From positions 186,001 through 250,000 of the forward strand of contig JAFQXE010000045.1 of NCBI GenBank assembly GCA_017407125.1: a stretch of 64,000 nucleotides of DNA, read 5' to 3'. Position numbers and translations under genes: made by a program. Shown here one piece after another: positions 41,203-49,325 of the stretch (the first letter of the stretch is position 1; each line of letters starts with the position of its first letter). The notes under the pieces are model-generated. The model was given only the letters and a program-made list of their open reading frames with translations, ran no database searches and was not told where the DNA came from. Source of the DNA: Thermoguttaceae bacterium (GTDB lineage Bacteria; Planctomycetota; Planctomycetia; Pirellulales; Thermoguttaceae).

Positions 41203-41884
41203 CATCGTCCCCCGCAAAAGCCGACAAATCAAACGAGTCTATCGTTTCATTGCAATCTCGAATCAGGATGTCCTCGCCAACATCATGGAACCCCAGCAGA
41301 CGGAAATTCTCTTTAGCCTCATTCAGACGTTGCACATTGTCGTTCTCGGCGCAAACTTGCATAATGACAAACGAGTTGGAATGAGCGTATGCCCCCTCCC
41401 AAATTCGCAACGCCTCCAGCATGTACCCTTTCTTCACGTATTCCGGCGGCATTTCGGCGTCGTAAAACACGTGAATGTCGCTGTAGTCCGGATCTCGGTC
41501 AAGCTTCAATCCGACACTCTCCGTCCAATGAACCGTTTTATCATCCGCCCCGTCATCCGTCTGTGATTCCACACCGTCAAACGGCAACCCACTATCGTCG
41601 AACAGTCCGGTCAAGTTCGGGAACGTTCTGTCCATTAACCAGAACAACCGTTCGTCAACCTCAGTCCGGCGCGTATAAGTGGCGGTCGCAACATAAAAGG
41701 AGCCGATCTCCTTCATAAAACCATCGCCCCATAAATTGCCGTTCTCGTCGACCTGAAACGATTTGATGAGAATGTCCACACGAGAGAACATCCAAATGCT
41801 GTCATCGTCGTCCTTGTCGTCTCTCGGAGCGCAAACCGGATATTCCTGATATGCTCTTATCTGTAAAAATTCAGTTTTCATCAT
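41195..41884 (-). CDS. GNAT-like protein, paralogue of 42821-43495
   Basis: 229 residues from the ATG at 41884 (AAAGGAG upstream). The last third resembles a GNAT acetyltransferase: MPPEYVKKGYMLEALRIWE, equivalent to the acetyl-CoA loop, then a strand with SFVIMQ and a final GFHDVGEDILIRD. It shares block order with the protein at 42821. A much longer open frame upstream runs through the degenerate repeat array and is not a real extension. Confidence 0.55.
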   Translation of the reverse strand: MMKTEFLQIRAYQEYPVCAPRDDKDDDDSIWMFSRVDILIKSFQVDENGNLWGDGFMKEIGSFYVATATYTRRTEVDERLFWLMDRTFPNLTGLFDDSGLPFDGVESQTDDGADDKTVHWTESVGLKLDRDPDYSDIHVFYDAEMPPEYVKKGYMLEALRIWEGAYAHSNSFVIMQVCAENDNVQRLNEAKENFRLLGFHDVGEDILIRDCNETIDSFDLSAFAGDDDE

Positions 41885-41892
41885 TACTCCTT

Positions 41893-42311
41893 TCTGTAAA
41901 AATATTCCGGGCCTAACCAAGCCAAGCCCTGCCATGCCATGTCGGGCCACGTTCCGCGCCTTGCCCGACCGCGCCTTGCCCGACCGCGCCATGCCGAGAC
42001 TTGCCAATCCTCGCCAAGTTCCTCGCACACAGTCGACGTCTAACGACTCCCCAGCCGCCAAACAACCTATAGCCCGCAAGCCGCCGGGAGGGCAGAAAAC
42101 GGCAAATGTGCAAAAACCGCGCCCCGCCTCGCCTCGCCTAGCCGTGCCGTACCACGTTCCTCGCCATGCCTCACCGTGCCTCGCCACGCCTTGACTTGCC
42201 AAGCCCGTCCTCGCCGCACCTTGCCTCGCCATTCCATGTTCCTCGCCATGCCAAACCTCGCCTAGCCCCGCCGTGCCCGTCCAGACCTTGCCAAGCCCCG
42301 CCTTGCCCGGT
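41893..42311. repeat. Degenerate 5-bp GCCNN repeat array A
   Basis: Plus strand reads as a long run of GCC every five bases with variable spacer dinucleotides (for example CCTTGCCCGACCGCGCC, ACGCCTTGACTTGCC). The array is interrupted near 42030-42110 by a module with CCTATAG and CGCAAGCCGCCGG. Because the period is five, all frames stay open and give false Gly/Arg/Ala-rich proteins. No gene is supported in this 440-bp gap. Confidence 0.85.
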
Positions 42312-42326
42312 TCCACGGGAGCTTTC

Positions 42327-42818
42327 TTAAAAAAGCTGTTGGATGAGTTCGTTCAGCTTCTCGCCGTTCTCTTTGCCAAACTTGCGGATATTGAATTCGG
42401 CAACCGACTCTTCATCATCCATGCCGTTCAAACCGCACCACTCGATATATTTGGAAATGTCAAACTGAATACGACTTAATCCAATCGACAAATTCCAGTC
42501 CATAAAAGCGTTGAGTTTCAAGCCCGTATATTCGTTGAAACGCTTCGCCATTTTGACGTACTCTTTCGGCTGTCGCATCCGTTCCTCCCGCAAAACAGAA
42601 AGTTCTTCCACATCTTCAATTGTTTTATCGAGCCTTTTCTCGTTGCCCGCAACCCGCTGACGCAACCTCTCGTGTTCATCATCCTGCCAGTTCTGATGGG
42701 TGCGTATCGAATTGATTTCTTTGTCTTGCTGTTCGCACACGCCACACAAAAACCAAGCAAAAATTATCATGCTGGTCATAATGATGCTGAACAATCCGAT
42801 AACTAATCCGGTTTCCAT
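42327..42818 (-). CDS. Membrane-anchored hypothetical protein with coiled coil
   Basis: 163 residues. The N-terminus LVIGLFSIIMTSMIIFAWFL is a membrane helix, followed by a charged coiled coil (RQRVAGNEKRLDKTIEDVEE) and a small C-terminal domain. No family recognised. It sits directly next to array A. Confidence 0.6.
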   Translation of the reverse strand: METGLVIGLFSIIMTSMIIFAWFLCGVCEQQDKEINSIRTHQNWQDDEHERLRQRVAGNEKRLDKTIEDVEELSVLREERMRQPKEYVKMAKRFNEYTGLKLNAFMDWNLSIGLSRIQFDISKYIEWCGLNGMDDEESVAEFNIRKFGKENGEKLNELIQQLF

Positions 42819-42820
42819 AA

Positions 42821-43495
42821 TTACACATCCTCCAAACGAGCCTGTGCCTCCGGCTCTGTGGGAAACATCGTCAGCCCGTGTCGCACAAGAAAGTTCTCGC
42901 CGGTTCGGTAGTATCCGATTTCGCCGAAATACTGCTCCAGCCTTTTTCTGCCGTCGGGAATTACCATGCGCTCAAAAGGTATGATGATATACGAATCCAC
43001 ATCGGTAAAAGCGCTCTCGAATATACGCAAAGCGTCACGCATATAACCACGCCGCTGGAAAGCCGGCGCAATCCCCATGTCTTTCACAATGAAAATATCA
43101 CTGTTTGGACTATAAGCCAGTTCTTGCTCGTTCGACCGAGTTTTGTATTTCTCGGAAAATACGACCTCGGACGGAAACTCTTTGTCCGGTACAAACATTC
43201 CTTCAAGTTCGGGAAAGTTTGCTGCCACGTCTTTGCACAAATCGTAGTGTGTCTCAAAGCGCCACTTCCACCCGGAGTGCCAAACGTTAAACTTTCCAAG
43301 CTCTATAGCCGGTATGCCGGAGTTGTGAACCCGCAACAATACGTTGACACGCATTTGTAGCCAATGCCGGTTTCGGGGAAAGCCGGGGATGTTCGGCTCG
43401 GCTTGATTGGATACCCCGCCACGATAAATGTGGCAGGGGCTTGCCACGGAGATGAATACCTCCTGAACTCTATCTTTTTTATCTTTCTCGTTCAT
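42821..43495 (-). CDS. GNAT-family acetyltransferase-like protein
   Basis: 224 residues. MGIAPAFQRRGYMRDALRIFE is a good GNAT motif A (R-R-G-Y in place of Q/R-x-x-G-x-G/A), followed by SYIIIPFERM and GYYRTGENFLV. The N-terminal third is strand-rich. Acetyl transfer to an unknown amine is the inferred reaction. It overlaps the dUTPase gene by 4 bp and is paralogous to 41195-41884. Confidence 0.6.
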   Translation of the reverse strand: MNEKDKKDRVQEVFISVASPCHIYRGGVSNQAEPNIPGFPRNRHWLQMRVNVLLRVHNSGIPAIELGKFNVWHSGWKWRFETHYDLCKDVAANFPELEGMFVPDKEFPSEVVFSEKYKTRSNEQELAYSPNSDIFIVKDMGIAPAFQRRGYMRDALRIFESAFTDVDSYIIIPFERMVIPDGRKRLEQYFGEIGYYRTGENFLVRHGLTMFPTEPEAQARLEDV

Positions 43496-44064
43496 TTGCC
43501 CGTGCTGCCAAAACCGCCTCCACGGTCGTAAGAGTCGCCGAAGTCAGAAACTTCATCAAAGTCCAAGTCCACGCCGTTCTCAACCATTTCAAATTGAGCC
43601 AGCGCTACGCCTTCTTCGCAAGCCTTCTTGAAGAATTCGCAGTCCTGCGTACTCCAATTGAACGGCAGAACAAGCAACTTCCACTCGTTCAAGTATCCGT
43701 TGTCGATGATTGCCGTGCAGTTCGCCAGTGTTGCGCAATATCGCAACGGCATGGAGGAACGAGGATATATTTTCACGTGATACCCCCTCGGCACTTCAAT
43801 CGCCAGTCCTGTCGGTATGACAATCGGTTCTTTCTGTCCGAACGACACTTCGATTTTTGTTCCCGCCGGGCAGGACAGGTCGTAACAGGCGGCATAAGGG
43901 TCTCCCTTCGTCGGCTCTAATGCGTTTGGATTCAGGCGAACGTAGCGCAACCGCATCCTCGGACGCTCATATACCAGCTTTGATTGAATCAGCCGGTCTT
44001 GTTCCGTCTTTCGTTCCAGCAACGTTTTTCGTCTTTCAATATCAGACGGATTAAAGTTTGTCAT
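43492..44064 (-). CDS. dut: dUTPase (trimeric deoxyuridine triphosphatase)
   Basis: 190 residues from the ATG at 44064 (TGGAGG upstream). The five trimeric dUTPase motifs are present in order: AACYDLSCP, YPRSSMPLR (motif II), TAIIDNGYLNEW (III), VALAQFEMV (IV) and RGGGFGSTGK (V) at the C-terminus. It hydrolyses dUTP to dUMP, keeping uracil out of DNA. An ~55-residue N-terminal helical extension is longer than in most dUTPases. Confidence 0.9.
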   Translation of the reverse strand: MTNFNPSDIERRKTLLERKTEQDRLIQSKLVYERPRMRLRYVRLNPNALEPTKGDPYAACYDLSCPAGTKIEVSFGQKEPIVIPTGLAIEVPRGYHVKIYPRSSMPLRYCATLANCTAIIDNGYLNEWKLLVLPFNWSTQDCEFFKKACEEGVALAQFEMVENGVDLDFDEVSDFGDSYDRGGGFGSTGK

Positions 44065-44287
44065 GGTATTCCTCCATTTTACATTCGTCAAGGTATCCTT
44101 TTATAAACTCCCCAATAGTATCGGCAATTCTCCGATGTAACACCGACTCGTCCGACAGATATTCGACAACCGCGCTCTCAAGCAGTTTTTCGGCGTCGAC
44201 ATCCTCGCCGGTGTTTGCAGCCAAATAAAGCAATGCCTCCCACAACGGAGCAGACAGCTTAACGTTTTTTTTGTTCGATTTTTTCAT
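44051..44287 (-). CDS. Small hypothetical protein
   Basis: 78 residues, basic start (KKSNKKNVKLSAPLWEALLYL) then acidic helices. The opening resembles a ribbon-helix-helix strand followed by helices. It overlaps the dUTPase gene by 14 bp. Function unknown. Confidence 0.5.
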   Translation of the reverse strand: MKKSNKKNVKLSAPLWEALLYLAANTGEDVDAEKLLESAVVEYLSDESVLHRRIADTIGEFIKGYLDECKMEEYHDKL

Positions 44288-44489
44288 TTTGTGCGTTGTT
44301 GACAGCTTTGAGTGTCTTCCGCAGACATCTGCGTATATTCGTCAGTTCGGAATCAAGTTCGCGCAACTCTTCCTCTGAAACGCTTCCGCGCATCTTGATG
44401 CCAGTCAAAACCATAAACTGTGACCACAGCAAGTTCATTGATCGATTCAGGTTGGATTTAATAAACTCGTTGAAGTCTACTTGTTTCAT
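44259..44489 (-). CDS. Small hypothetical helical protein
   Basis: 76 residues from the ATG at 44489 (AGAGGAGC upstream). Helical, with SEEELRELDSELTNIRRCLRKT. No family recognised. Confidence 0.5.
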   Translation of the reverse strand: MKQVDFNEFIKSNLNRSMNLLWSQFMVLTGIKMRGSVSEEELRELDSELTNIRRCLRKTLKAVNNAQNEKIEQKKR

Positions 44490-44884
44490 GTCTCCGGCTC
44501 CTCTTCCGTTTTCCATTTTTGTAACAAAAGTGGTTCTGACGTAACATCAAGGTTTTTATATCGGTGAAAGTCCAAATCGCCCATCGTCTGTCCGAGCGAT
44601 ATTGCCACCTGTTTTGCCTGCCGGACATTGCCGCCTTTGACGGTAACGTCCACGCTCATAACGCGGTAAAGAGTGAGATGGTATTCACGGCACGTATCGT
44701 ATATGCTCAACGGCGCCCGGTCTTGCGGAACAACCTTGTAGCGTTTGGCGTCAATAAGGTCAGGATGTTCCTCGTACAAAAGCGTTCGAGCCATTTCCCA
44801 GTCGGTCGAAACAACGTCGATAACCGACGAGCCGACGTGATGGAGTATCTCGATAAAAAAGCGGAATTTGTAAAAAGTCGGCAT
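44486..44884 (-). CDS. Hypothetical protein
   Basis: 132 residues, start at 44884 (GAGGTG upstream). FYKFRFFIEILHHVGSSVIDVV opens a strand-rich domain; a later LTLYRVMSVDVTVKGGNV repeats a similar strand pattern, so it may be two copies of the small alpha/beta fold seen at 44887 and 49001. Function unknown. Confidence 0.5.
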   Translation of the reverse strand: MPTFYKFRFFIEILHHVGSSVIDVVSTDWEMARTLLYEEHPDLIDAKRYKVVPQDRAPLSIYDTCREYHLTLYRVMSVDVTVKGGNVRQAKQVAISLGQTMGDLDFHRYKNLDVTSEPLLLQKWKTEEEPET

Positions 44885-44886
44885 AA

Positions 44887-45114
44887 TTACACCTCGACGT
44901 CCGCCATTGGTCGTACCTGAATATTCGGCATAATGTTTATGCCGTTGTAGTCGTCAAAGGACAGCTTGTCAAAAAGCTTGTCTGCCATTTCTTCCGCCTG
45001 CGCTTGGTTTTCTGCCAGCAACACGTCTGTGTGATAAATCTCCACAGCCAGTCGCACCCGGAACCGGCGTTTTTTACTTTCTTTTGCGTCGCCGGAATTC
45101 TCTGTCTCGTTCAT
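44887..45114 (-). CDS. RFRV-type small alpha/beta protein, paralogue of 49001-49237
   Basis: 75 residues. RRFRVRLAVEIYHTDVLLAE and QAEEMADKLFDKLSFDDYNG, ending with IQVRPM, match the protein at 49001-49237 position by position (RFRVYIRSVISHTEEFDA and ARLYADVLADELSYDKYK, ending VAVTKV). This is a duplicated small domain of unknown function. Confidence 0.6.
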   Translation of the reverse strand: MNETENSGDAKESKKRRFRVRLAVEIYHTDVLLAENQAQAEEMADKLFDKLSFDDYNGINIMPNIQVRPMADVEV

Positions 45115-45403
45115 CTTGAATCTCCTTTAAAAGCCGTTTGCGTTTTTCTTCCTGCTCATCAAGTTGCTGGCGATGCCACGTAGCGGTATCGCTTGCCAAC
45201 TGAGCCAATTGTTTTTTAGTCATGGAGCGCAAACTTTGGCAGTCGGACAAATCTTCATCGTCCTCATTATCGTCGTACTTCGGTAAAAAACGCGGTTTGT
45301 CATAGCAAGTTCTGACCTCCTCGTATTCGTAGTCCGGGTCGTGACTTCGCACCACAATGCGCTCGCCGGGTATCTTTTTCCCAAGTTTTTTTATGCGTCC
45401 CAT
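45074..45403 (-). CDS. Hypothetical protein with IPGER/CYD module
   Basis: 109 residues. The first half (KKIPGERIVV, then EEVRTCYDKPRFLP) is shared with the C-terminal half of the protein at 27598-27894. The second half is a charged coiled coil. So the same module is at the start here and at the end there. Confidence 0.6.
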   Translation of the reverse strand: MGRIKKLGKKIPGERIVVRSHDPDYEYEEVRTCYDKPRFLPKYDDNEDDEDLSDCQSLRSMTKKQLAQLASDTATWHRQQLDEQEEKRKRLLKEIQDERDREFRRRKRK

Positions 45404-45405
45404 GA

Positions 45406-45786
45406 TTAACAGTCGATATCGTCCAGTCGGTTTCCCTGTACGACAACCGTTTTTCCATCTCGCATCAGCAGTTCAAAGAGCGTTGTCGATCCCATTCCGT
45501 ATGGAAAGTGAACGACATAAGCGCTTTTCTCGAACCACACCGAAACTCCGTAAATCTCGCTGCCGGTTTCGTCGTCCGTAACTTTCAAAAGGTCGCCGAC
45601 GTAAATATCTGCACCATTTGAATCACGTAACCCGGTCGCAACACAGATTGTGTTCGGATTAATCCGGGCAAACGGCTCGTCGCCATTTTGACCATGCCAC
45701 ATGATGCCGTAGTTGTCGTTGCCGTCATTTGACAGTTCGGCAGTCAACCAGTATCCGCTATCGTGTTTTGCTTTGAATTTTACCAT
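45406..45786 (-). CDS. YopX-like protein
   Basis: 126 residues. NTICVATGLRDSNGADIYVGDLL is a strong YopX core, preceded by SGYWLTAELSNDG and closed by VVQGNRLDDIDC. Closest in-window relative is 27896-28294 in opening and closing motifs. Function unknown. Confidence 0.78.
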   Translation of the reverse strand: MVKFKAKHDSGYWLTAELSNDGNDNYGIMWHGQNGDEPFARINPNTICVATGLRDSNGADIYVGDLLKVTDDETGSEIYGVSVWFEKSAYVVHFPYGMGSTTLFELLMRDGKTVVVQGNRLDDIDC

Positions 45787-45806
45787 TGGGGTATTCCTCT
45801 CTGACG

Positions 45807-46286
45807 TTACTCTTTTTCATTCAGCCACACTCGCTGATAGTCGTCCATCTCGCCATCGTATTCGTAACAGTCGATGGATGTGGTTTCAAGATCGTCTGTA
45901 CTTTCGCCGTTGTCAAATCGTCGTTTGAATTCTTTGTGCCATTCTGTTTGACGTCGCATCTCTTCTACCACTTCGTTGCCAAAGAGGACAAGAGCATCGT
46001 CCGTCAGGATAATACGCAAGATTCCGCCACCGGCACTCGTTTTTCTCACCTTGTAGCCGCCGTCCTCTTTCTCGCAAGGGAGAAGAACGGGAACGATCAT
46101 GTCGGCGCAACCAGCGTCGTCGCATCCCAAGACGTAATAGTCAGCGTGTTTCACGCTAGTGCCAAAATATACCTTGAGCGTCGGTTTGCCTTTGTTGTCG
46201 GAATAAACCTCAACCTCAATAGCAGAGGGGTCTTTTGCAGGTACGTAGTCGCGAGTAAAGCGATTCTGAATAGTTTTAATCATCAT
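45807..46286 (-). CDS. Hypothetical protein
   Basis: 159 residues. Strand-rich first two-thirds (AIEVEVYSDNKGKPTLKVYF, GCADMIVPVLLP) and an acidic C-terminus. It is preceded by a TACAAGGT leader before ATGATG, like the gene at 47192. It is the first gene after array B. No family recognised. Confidence 0.5.
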   Translation of the reverse strand: MMIKTIQNRFTRDYVPAKDPSAIEVEVYSDNKGKPTLKVYFGTSVKHADYYVLGCDDAGCADMIVPVLLPCEKEDGGYKVRKTSAGGGILRIILTDDALVLFGNEVVEEMRRQTEWHKEFKRRFDNGESTDDLETTSIDCYEYDGEMDDYQRVWLNEKE

Positions 46287-46317
46287 GTTGAACCTTGTAA
46301 ATGTTAATGTTGTTGGT

Positions 46318-46740
46318 TAAATGTTGTCCTCGCCCAGCCCGTCCACGCCTTGCCTTGCCACCCCACGCCGGGCTATGCCGTGTTCCGAGCCTGACCATAC
46401 CTTACCAAACCACGCCAAGTCAAACCTTGTCCCTTGCCGTGCCTCGCCTTGCCACGCCCAACCGAGCCCATCCAAGCCCGTCCAAGCCCGTCCAAGCCCG
46501 TCCTCGTTCCAAACCATGCCGAACCGTGCCAAACCGTACCTTGCCGCACCAAACCAAGCCCCGCCGTGCCTCGCCCAGCCCCACCGGGTTCCGCGCCACA
46601 TTTGCCTCGTGTGCTGGCGACACGCGCGCTCCCGACCTATAGGTCGCAAGCCGCCGGTGGGTGGCATAAAAGGAAAGTCCGAGTCCTGTCTTACCACGCC
46701 TTACCTCGCCATGCCGCACCTCTCCATGCCGCACCTCGCA
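46318..46740. repeat. Degenerate 5-bp GCCNN repeat array B
   Basis: A second long array with GCC spaced by five bases on the plus strand, including a perfect CAAGCCCGTC triplet near 46470-46500. It has an internal module with CCTATAGGTCGCAAGCCGCC near 46637, closely matching the module of array A. Both arrays sit in gaps of about 440-460 bp upstream of small genes. No real gene is present in it. Confidence 0.85.
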
Positions 46741-46745
46741 ATGTT

Positions 46746-47192
46746 TTATAAAAGCCGGGGTACAATCTTCTCTTTGCTACCGGCAAGCAACAGCCCCGAA
46801 TTCAGACGCGTGTTGCAGTCGTATACCAAGCGCTCTCTTTCGTCCAACTTCGTGACGTCAACGGTCTTCAGCAGAACGGTCGCCTGTTGAGCGTGTCTGA
46901 GCGCGCGGTCGTTGCTCTTGTTCGCCTCTTGCAGTCGGCGTGAATTGTCGGCAACCTGAAGTCCAACTTTCGGAATCGCCACCAGTTTGATAAGATGTTC
47001 CTTCAGCAACTTACGGCGCCAGCGGTTCAAAACGGCTTTGAACTGCACCGAGTCTCGCTTGAGTTTCGTAACTCCCTCAAACGTTGAGTATTCAATCACT
47101 CGACCCTCGGTCATCGATTCAAGCGGGAAAGCCTCGCAAAGTGCGACAAACTGCGCACCGAGTACGGTTGTAACTTTGGCGTTCATATACAT
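46746..47192 (-). CDS. Hypothetical protein
   Basis: 148 residues. Mixed helical, basic middle (VQFKAVLNRWRRKLLKEHL) suggesting DNA or RNA binding. The leader AACAAGGT precedes the ATG. The downstream side is array B. No family recognised. Confidence 0.5.
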   Translation of the reverse strand: MYMNAKVTTVLGAQFVALCEAFPLESMTEGRVIEYSTFEGVTKLKRDSVQFKAVLNRWRRKLLKEHLIKLVAIPKVGLQVADNSRRLQEANKSNDRALRHAQQATVLLKTVDVTKLDERERLVYDCNTRLNSGLLLAGSKEKIVPRLL

Positions 47193-47351
47193 TGTATTTT
47201 ACCTTGTTAGAATTGATATTCAGTTTCGTTCGTCGCCTAGCTGGGACGGTTTCCGCCCCGGCGTTTTGACATCAGTCCCAGTTCCCTGCCACGTGACTAT
47301 AAGAGTATGCACCTAGCCTAGCCATGCCCCGATTTCCAGAGTCATGTTTTG

Positions 47352-48035
47352 CTATTTCAGCTTTTTGATTTTCGTCTCAAACAGCCCGTAGTATCCGCCC
47401 TTCGGCGAACCGGGACGCCAGTCGCCAACTCCGATGAGCCGACCAGCCTGATAAAAGATGCGCTCAAGGTTGTCCGGTGTCAGACACGACGTTTCCTCGT
47501 CAAAGACGGTAATCGTGCCGACCGCCCGCCAATGGTCAAACCGGGGACGAACACGAACGTGCTTTGCCATACCGATTTTGGCGCGTTTGACGAACAACTC
47601 GAAGCCAAGCTCCTCAGCCGCCAGCAGGTGATGTTCAAAGTCGTTGTCTGTGAGCAACGGCTCCAAATCTGCCATGTGAAGCTGTCGGTCAAGGTTTTCT
47701 CCGAAGAACAGGTCAAATTGCACTTGGTCGCAGGTCAGCCCGTTACAAGCGTATTTCTTAAACGTCTCCTTTGACTTGCCGGGGAACGGAACTTTCGCCC
47801 CGCCCTCGCGTAGCATGGTCATGATGTTGTCGGCGCTGATGCCGACGTTTTTGAAGTCATGGTACAAGTATCCGATCCAAGACCATGCCGGGGTACGGTC
47901 GTCTCCGGCGATACTAATCGCCTTGTTTTCAGGAATCTTCAGCCACGCCTTGACGTTCTTTTCGGTAAACGCCAAGTTGTCGGCATGCATGATGAGGGGG
48001 CTTGCACCGATCATAGTGATTTCGTAACGTTTCAT
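47352..48035 (-). CDS. Hypothetical protein, ferredoxin-like/RAMP-like candidate
   Basis: 227 residues from the ATG at 48035 (GGAAGGAG upstream). It opens with a strand KRYEITMIGASPLIMHAD, contains MAKHVRVRPRFDHWRAVG and ends GVGDWRPGSPKGGYYGLF, a Gly-rich closing loop. Phage proteins of this shape exist but are uncharacterised, and the outline recalls RAMP-fold nucleic-acid-binding proteins. A single-stranded nucleic acid role would fit its place near recombination genes, but this is speculative. Confidence 0.45.
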   Translation of the reverse strand: MKRYEITMIGASPLIMHADNLAFTEKNVKAWLKIPENKAISIAGDDRTPAWSWIGYLYHDFKNVGISADNIMTMLREGGAKVPFPGKSKETFKKYACNGLTCDQVQFDLFFGENLDRQLHMADLEPLLTDNDFEHHLLAAEELGFELFVKRAKIGMAKHVRVRPRFDHWRAVGTITVFDEETSCLTPDNLERIFYQAGRLIGVGDWRPGSPKGGYYGLFETKIKKLK

Positions 48036-48082
48036 TGTAAGGTTCTCCTTCCCGTCTGGAAATAAAGTGTGAAAAAACAATC

Positions 48083-48298
48083 TTATAGTGAATTCGGTCT
48101 GGCGTTCCATGCCGGAACGATTTTTTCCAATTCGCCCGTGATAAACACCCGTATTTTGCAGTCCTTGTTTCGGCAGGCAATGATGCAGTCGGCATCAAGC
48201 CCGGAGCCGGTCATGCGTACTTTAACCGACATTCCGCAAAACGGACATGGTTTCAATGAGACATCTTTGGGATAATCCATGTCGTAGCGCTTATTCAT
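48083..48298 (-). CDS. Lar-like zinc-ribbon protein (minimal form)
   Basis: 71 residues. LKPCPFCGMSVKV, then CRNKDCKIRV and PAWNARP, a complete single ribbon. It overlaps the next Lar-like gene by 8 bp. Confidence 0.75.
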   Translation of the reverse strand: MNKRYDMDYPKDVSLKPCPFCGMSVKVRMTGSGLDADCIIACRNKDCKIRVFITGELEKIVPAWNARPNSL

Positions 48299-48614
48299 TT
48301 TCTGCCTCCGATTCTAGGACTTCGATAATTTTGAGTATCACACGTTCCATTCCGGACGTAGTTTCCAGCAGGTCTTGCAACAGGGAAATGGCGGGTTTGG
48401 CATCCTGTAGAGAGAGGTTCGGTTCTTCGTCACCCACTCTGCTGTTCCAATTCTCAATAGCCCACGCCTCGTTTTGGTCATGCCGGCGCAGTCCGCATTG
48501 ACTGCACTCGACCAAAGCGATGCCGTGTTCTTTCGTGACAAACAGGGTCGCCGCTCCGCCACACAAAGGGCATTCTTTTAACCTTGGGTCTAGTTTTGCT
48601 TCGTCGTCGTTCAT
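48291..48614 (-). CDS. Lar-like zinc-ribbon protein with helical tail
   Basis: 107 residues from the ATG at 48614. LKECPLCGGAATLF, then ECSQCGLRRH and AIENWNSRVG, followed by a helical tail. It is coupled to the shorter Lar-like gene, so two unlike Lar forms are made side by side. Confidence 0.72.
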   Translation of the reverse strand: MNDDEAKLDPRLKECPLCGGAATLFVTKEHGIALVECSQCGLRRHDQNEAWAIENWNSRVGDEEPNLSLQDAKPAISLLQDLLETTSGMERVILKIIEVLESEAENE

Positions 48615-48615
48615 T

Positions 48616-49014
48616 TCAGTCCTCGTCTTCAAAGTACCGGACGCAACTCGCAGCAATGTCGATTGAGTCTTCACGGCTAAACTGTTCTGTCGTAGTTTGC
48701 AGACCGTCAAGCACCGCAAGCATTGATGCAAATTCCTCATTCGGAGCAGCGACAAACTTGTAGCACTCAAGGGTACGACGCAATCGAACTTTATATTCTC
48801 GTCCCTCAGCGCCGGCGTCGAACGGTCGAACGTCGCCCTGATAGTATCGGCGCCCCTTAACGGCTGGATAAAACCGTCTCAGCATCACGCTTGCCAAGTC
48901 CCAACTCCATGCCAGAACCTCAAACTCATCGTATTCTGTTTCGCTCCCGGCTTTCATAACTTTGAAAGTGTAGATTTTGACCAGTCCCTGCATTGAGGGG
49001 TCAGTTTGTTCCAT
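48616..49014 (-). CDS. Hypothetical protein
   Basis: 132 residues from the ATG at 49014; an ATG seven codons further on is an alternative. Strand-rich opening (KIYTFKVMKAGSETEYDEFE) and a helical C-terminus. It may carry the same small alpha/beta fold as its neighbours. Function unknown. Confidence 0.5.
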   Translation of the reverse strand: MEQTDPSMQGLVKIYTFKVMKAGSETEYDEFEVLAWSWDLASVMLRRFYPAVKGRRYYQGDVRPFDAGAEGREYKVRLRRTLECYKFVAAPNEEFASMLAVLDGLQTTTEQFSREDSIDIAASCVRYFEDED

Positions 49015-49237
49015 TGTTTTTTTGCTCCACTTCTGCGTTTGTTTTGAATCTCCGAACCTTAGTGACGGCAACGGTCGGATGTGCGTCTCGATGTTTGTAT
49101 TTGTCGTAGCTCAATTCATCTGCCAACACGTCTGCGTACAGTCGTGCCGCATTTTCGTCATCCGCATCAAATTCTTCGGTGTGAGATATTACCGAACGAA
49201 TGTAAACTCGGAATCTTTGCTTTTGATTACTTGCCAT
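49001..49237 (-). CDS. RFRV-type small alpha/beta protein, paralogue of 44887-45114
   Basis: 78 residues from the ATG at 49237 (GAAAGGA upstream). RFRVYIRSVISHTEEFDADD and ARLYADVLADELSYDKYK match 44887-45114 closely. The C-terminus is polar. Function unknown. Confidence 0.6.
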   Translation of the reverse strand: MASNQKQRFRVYIRSVISHTEEFDADDENAARLYADVLADELSYDKYKHRDAHPTVAVTKVRRFKTNAEVEQKNNGTN

Positions 49238-49325
49238 GTTTTTCCTTTCGTTTGCCCTGTGTTGCCACAGGAAAGGGGGGTGTGTTGGTTTACCTATAGC
49301 GCGAACGCGGCGTGGGCGGGCGTTA

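Noticed and set aside
41885-42316. Long open frames rich in Gly, Arg and Ala upstream of the GNAT-like gene
   Set aside because: They arise from the 5-bp periodic array, which is open in all frames; the real start at 41884 has a good ribosome binding site.
41893-46740. CRISPR arrays
   Set aside because: The repeats have a 5-bp degenerate period, without constant repeats and unique spacers, and no cas genes are present.
46317-46890. Several Pro/Ala/Arg-rich frames on both strands over array B
   Set aside because: Same low-complexity effect; no start signals and no family resemblance.
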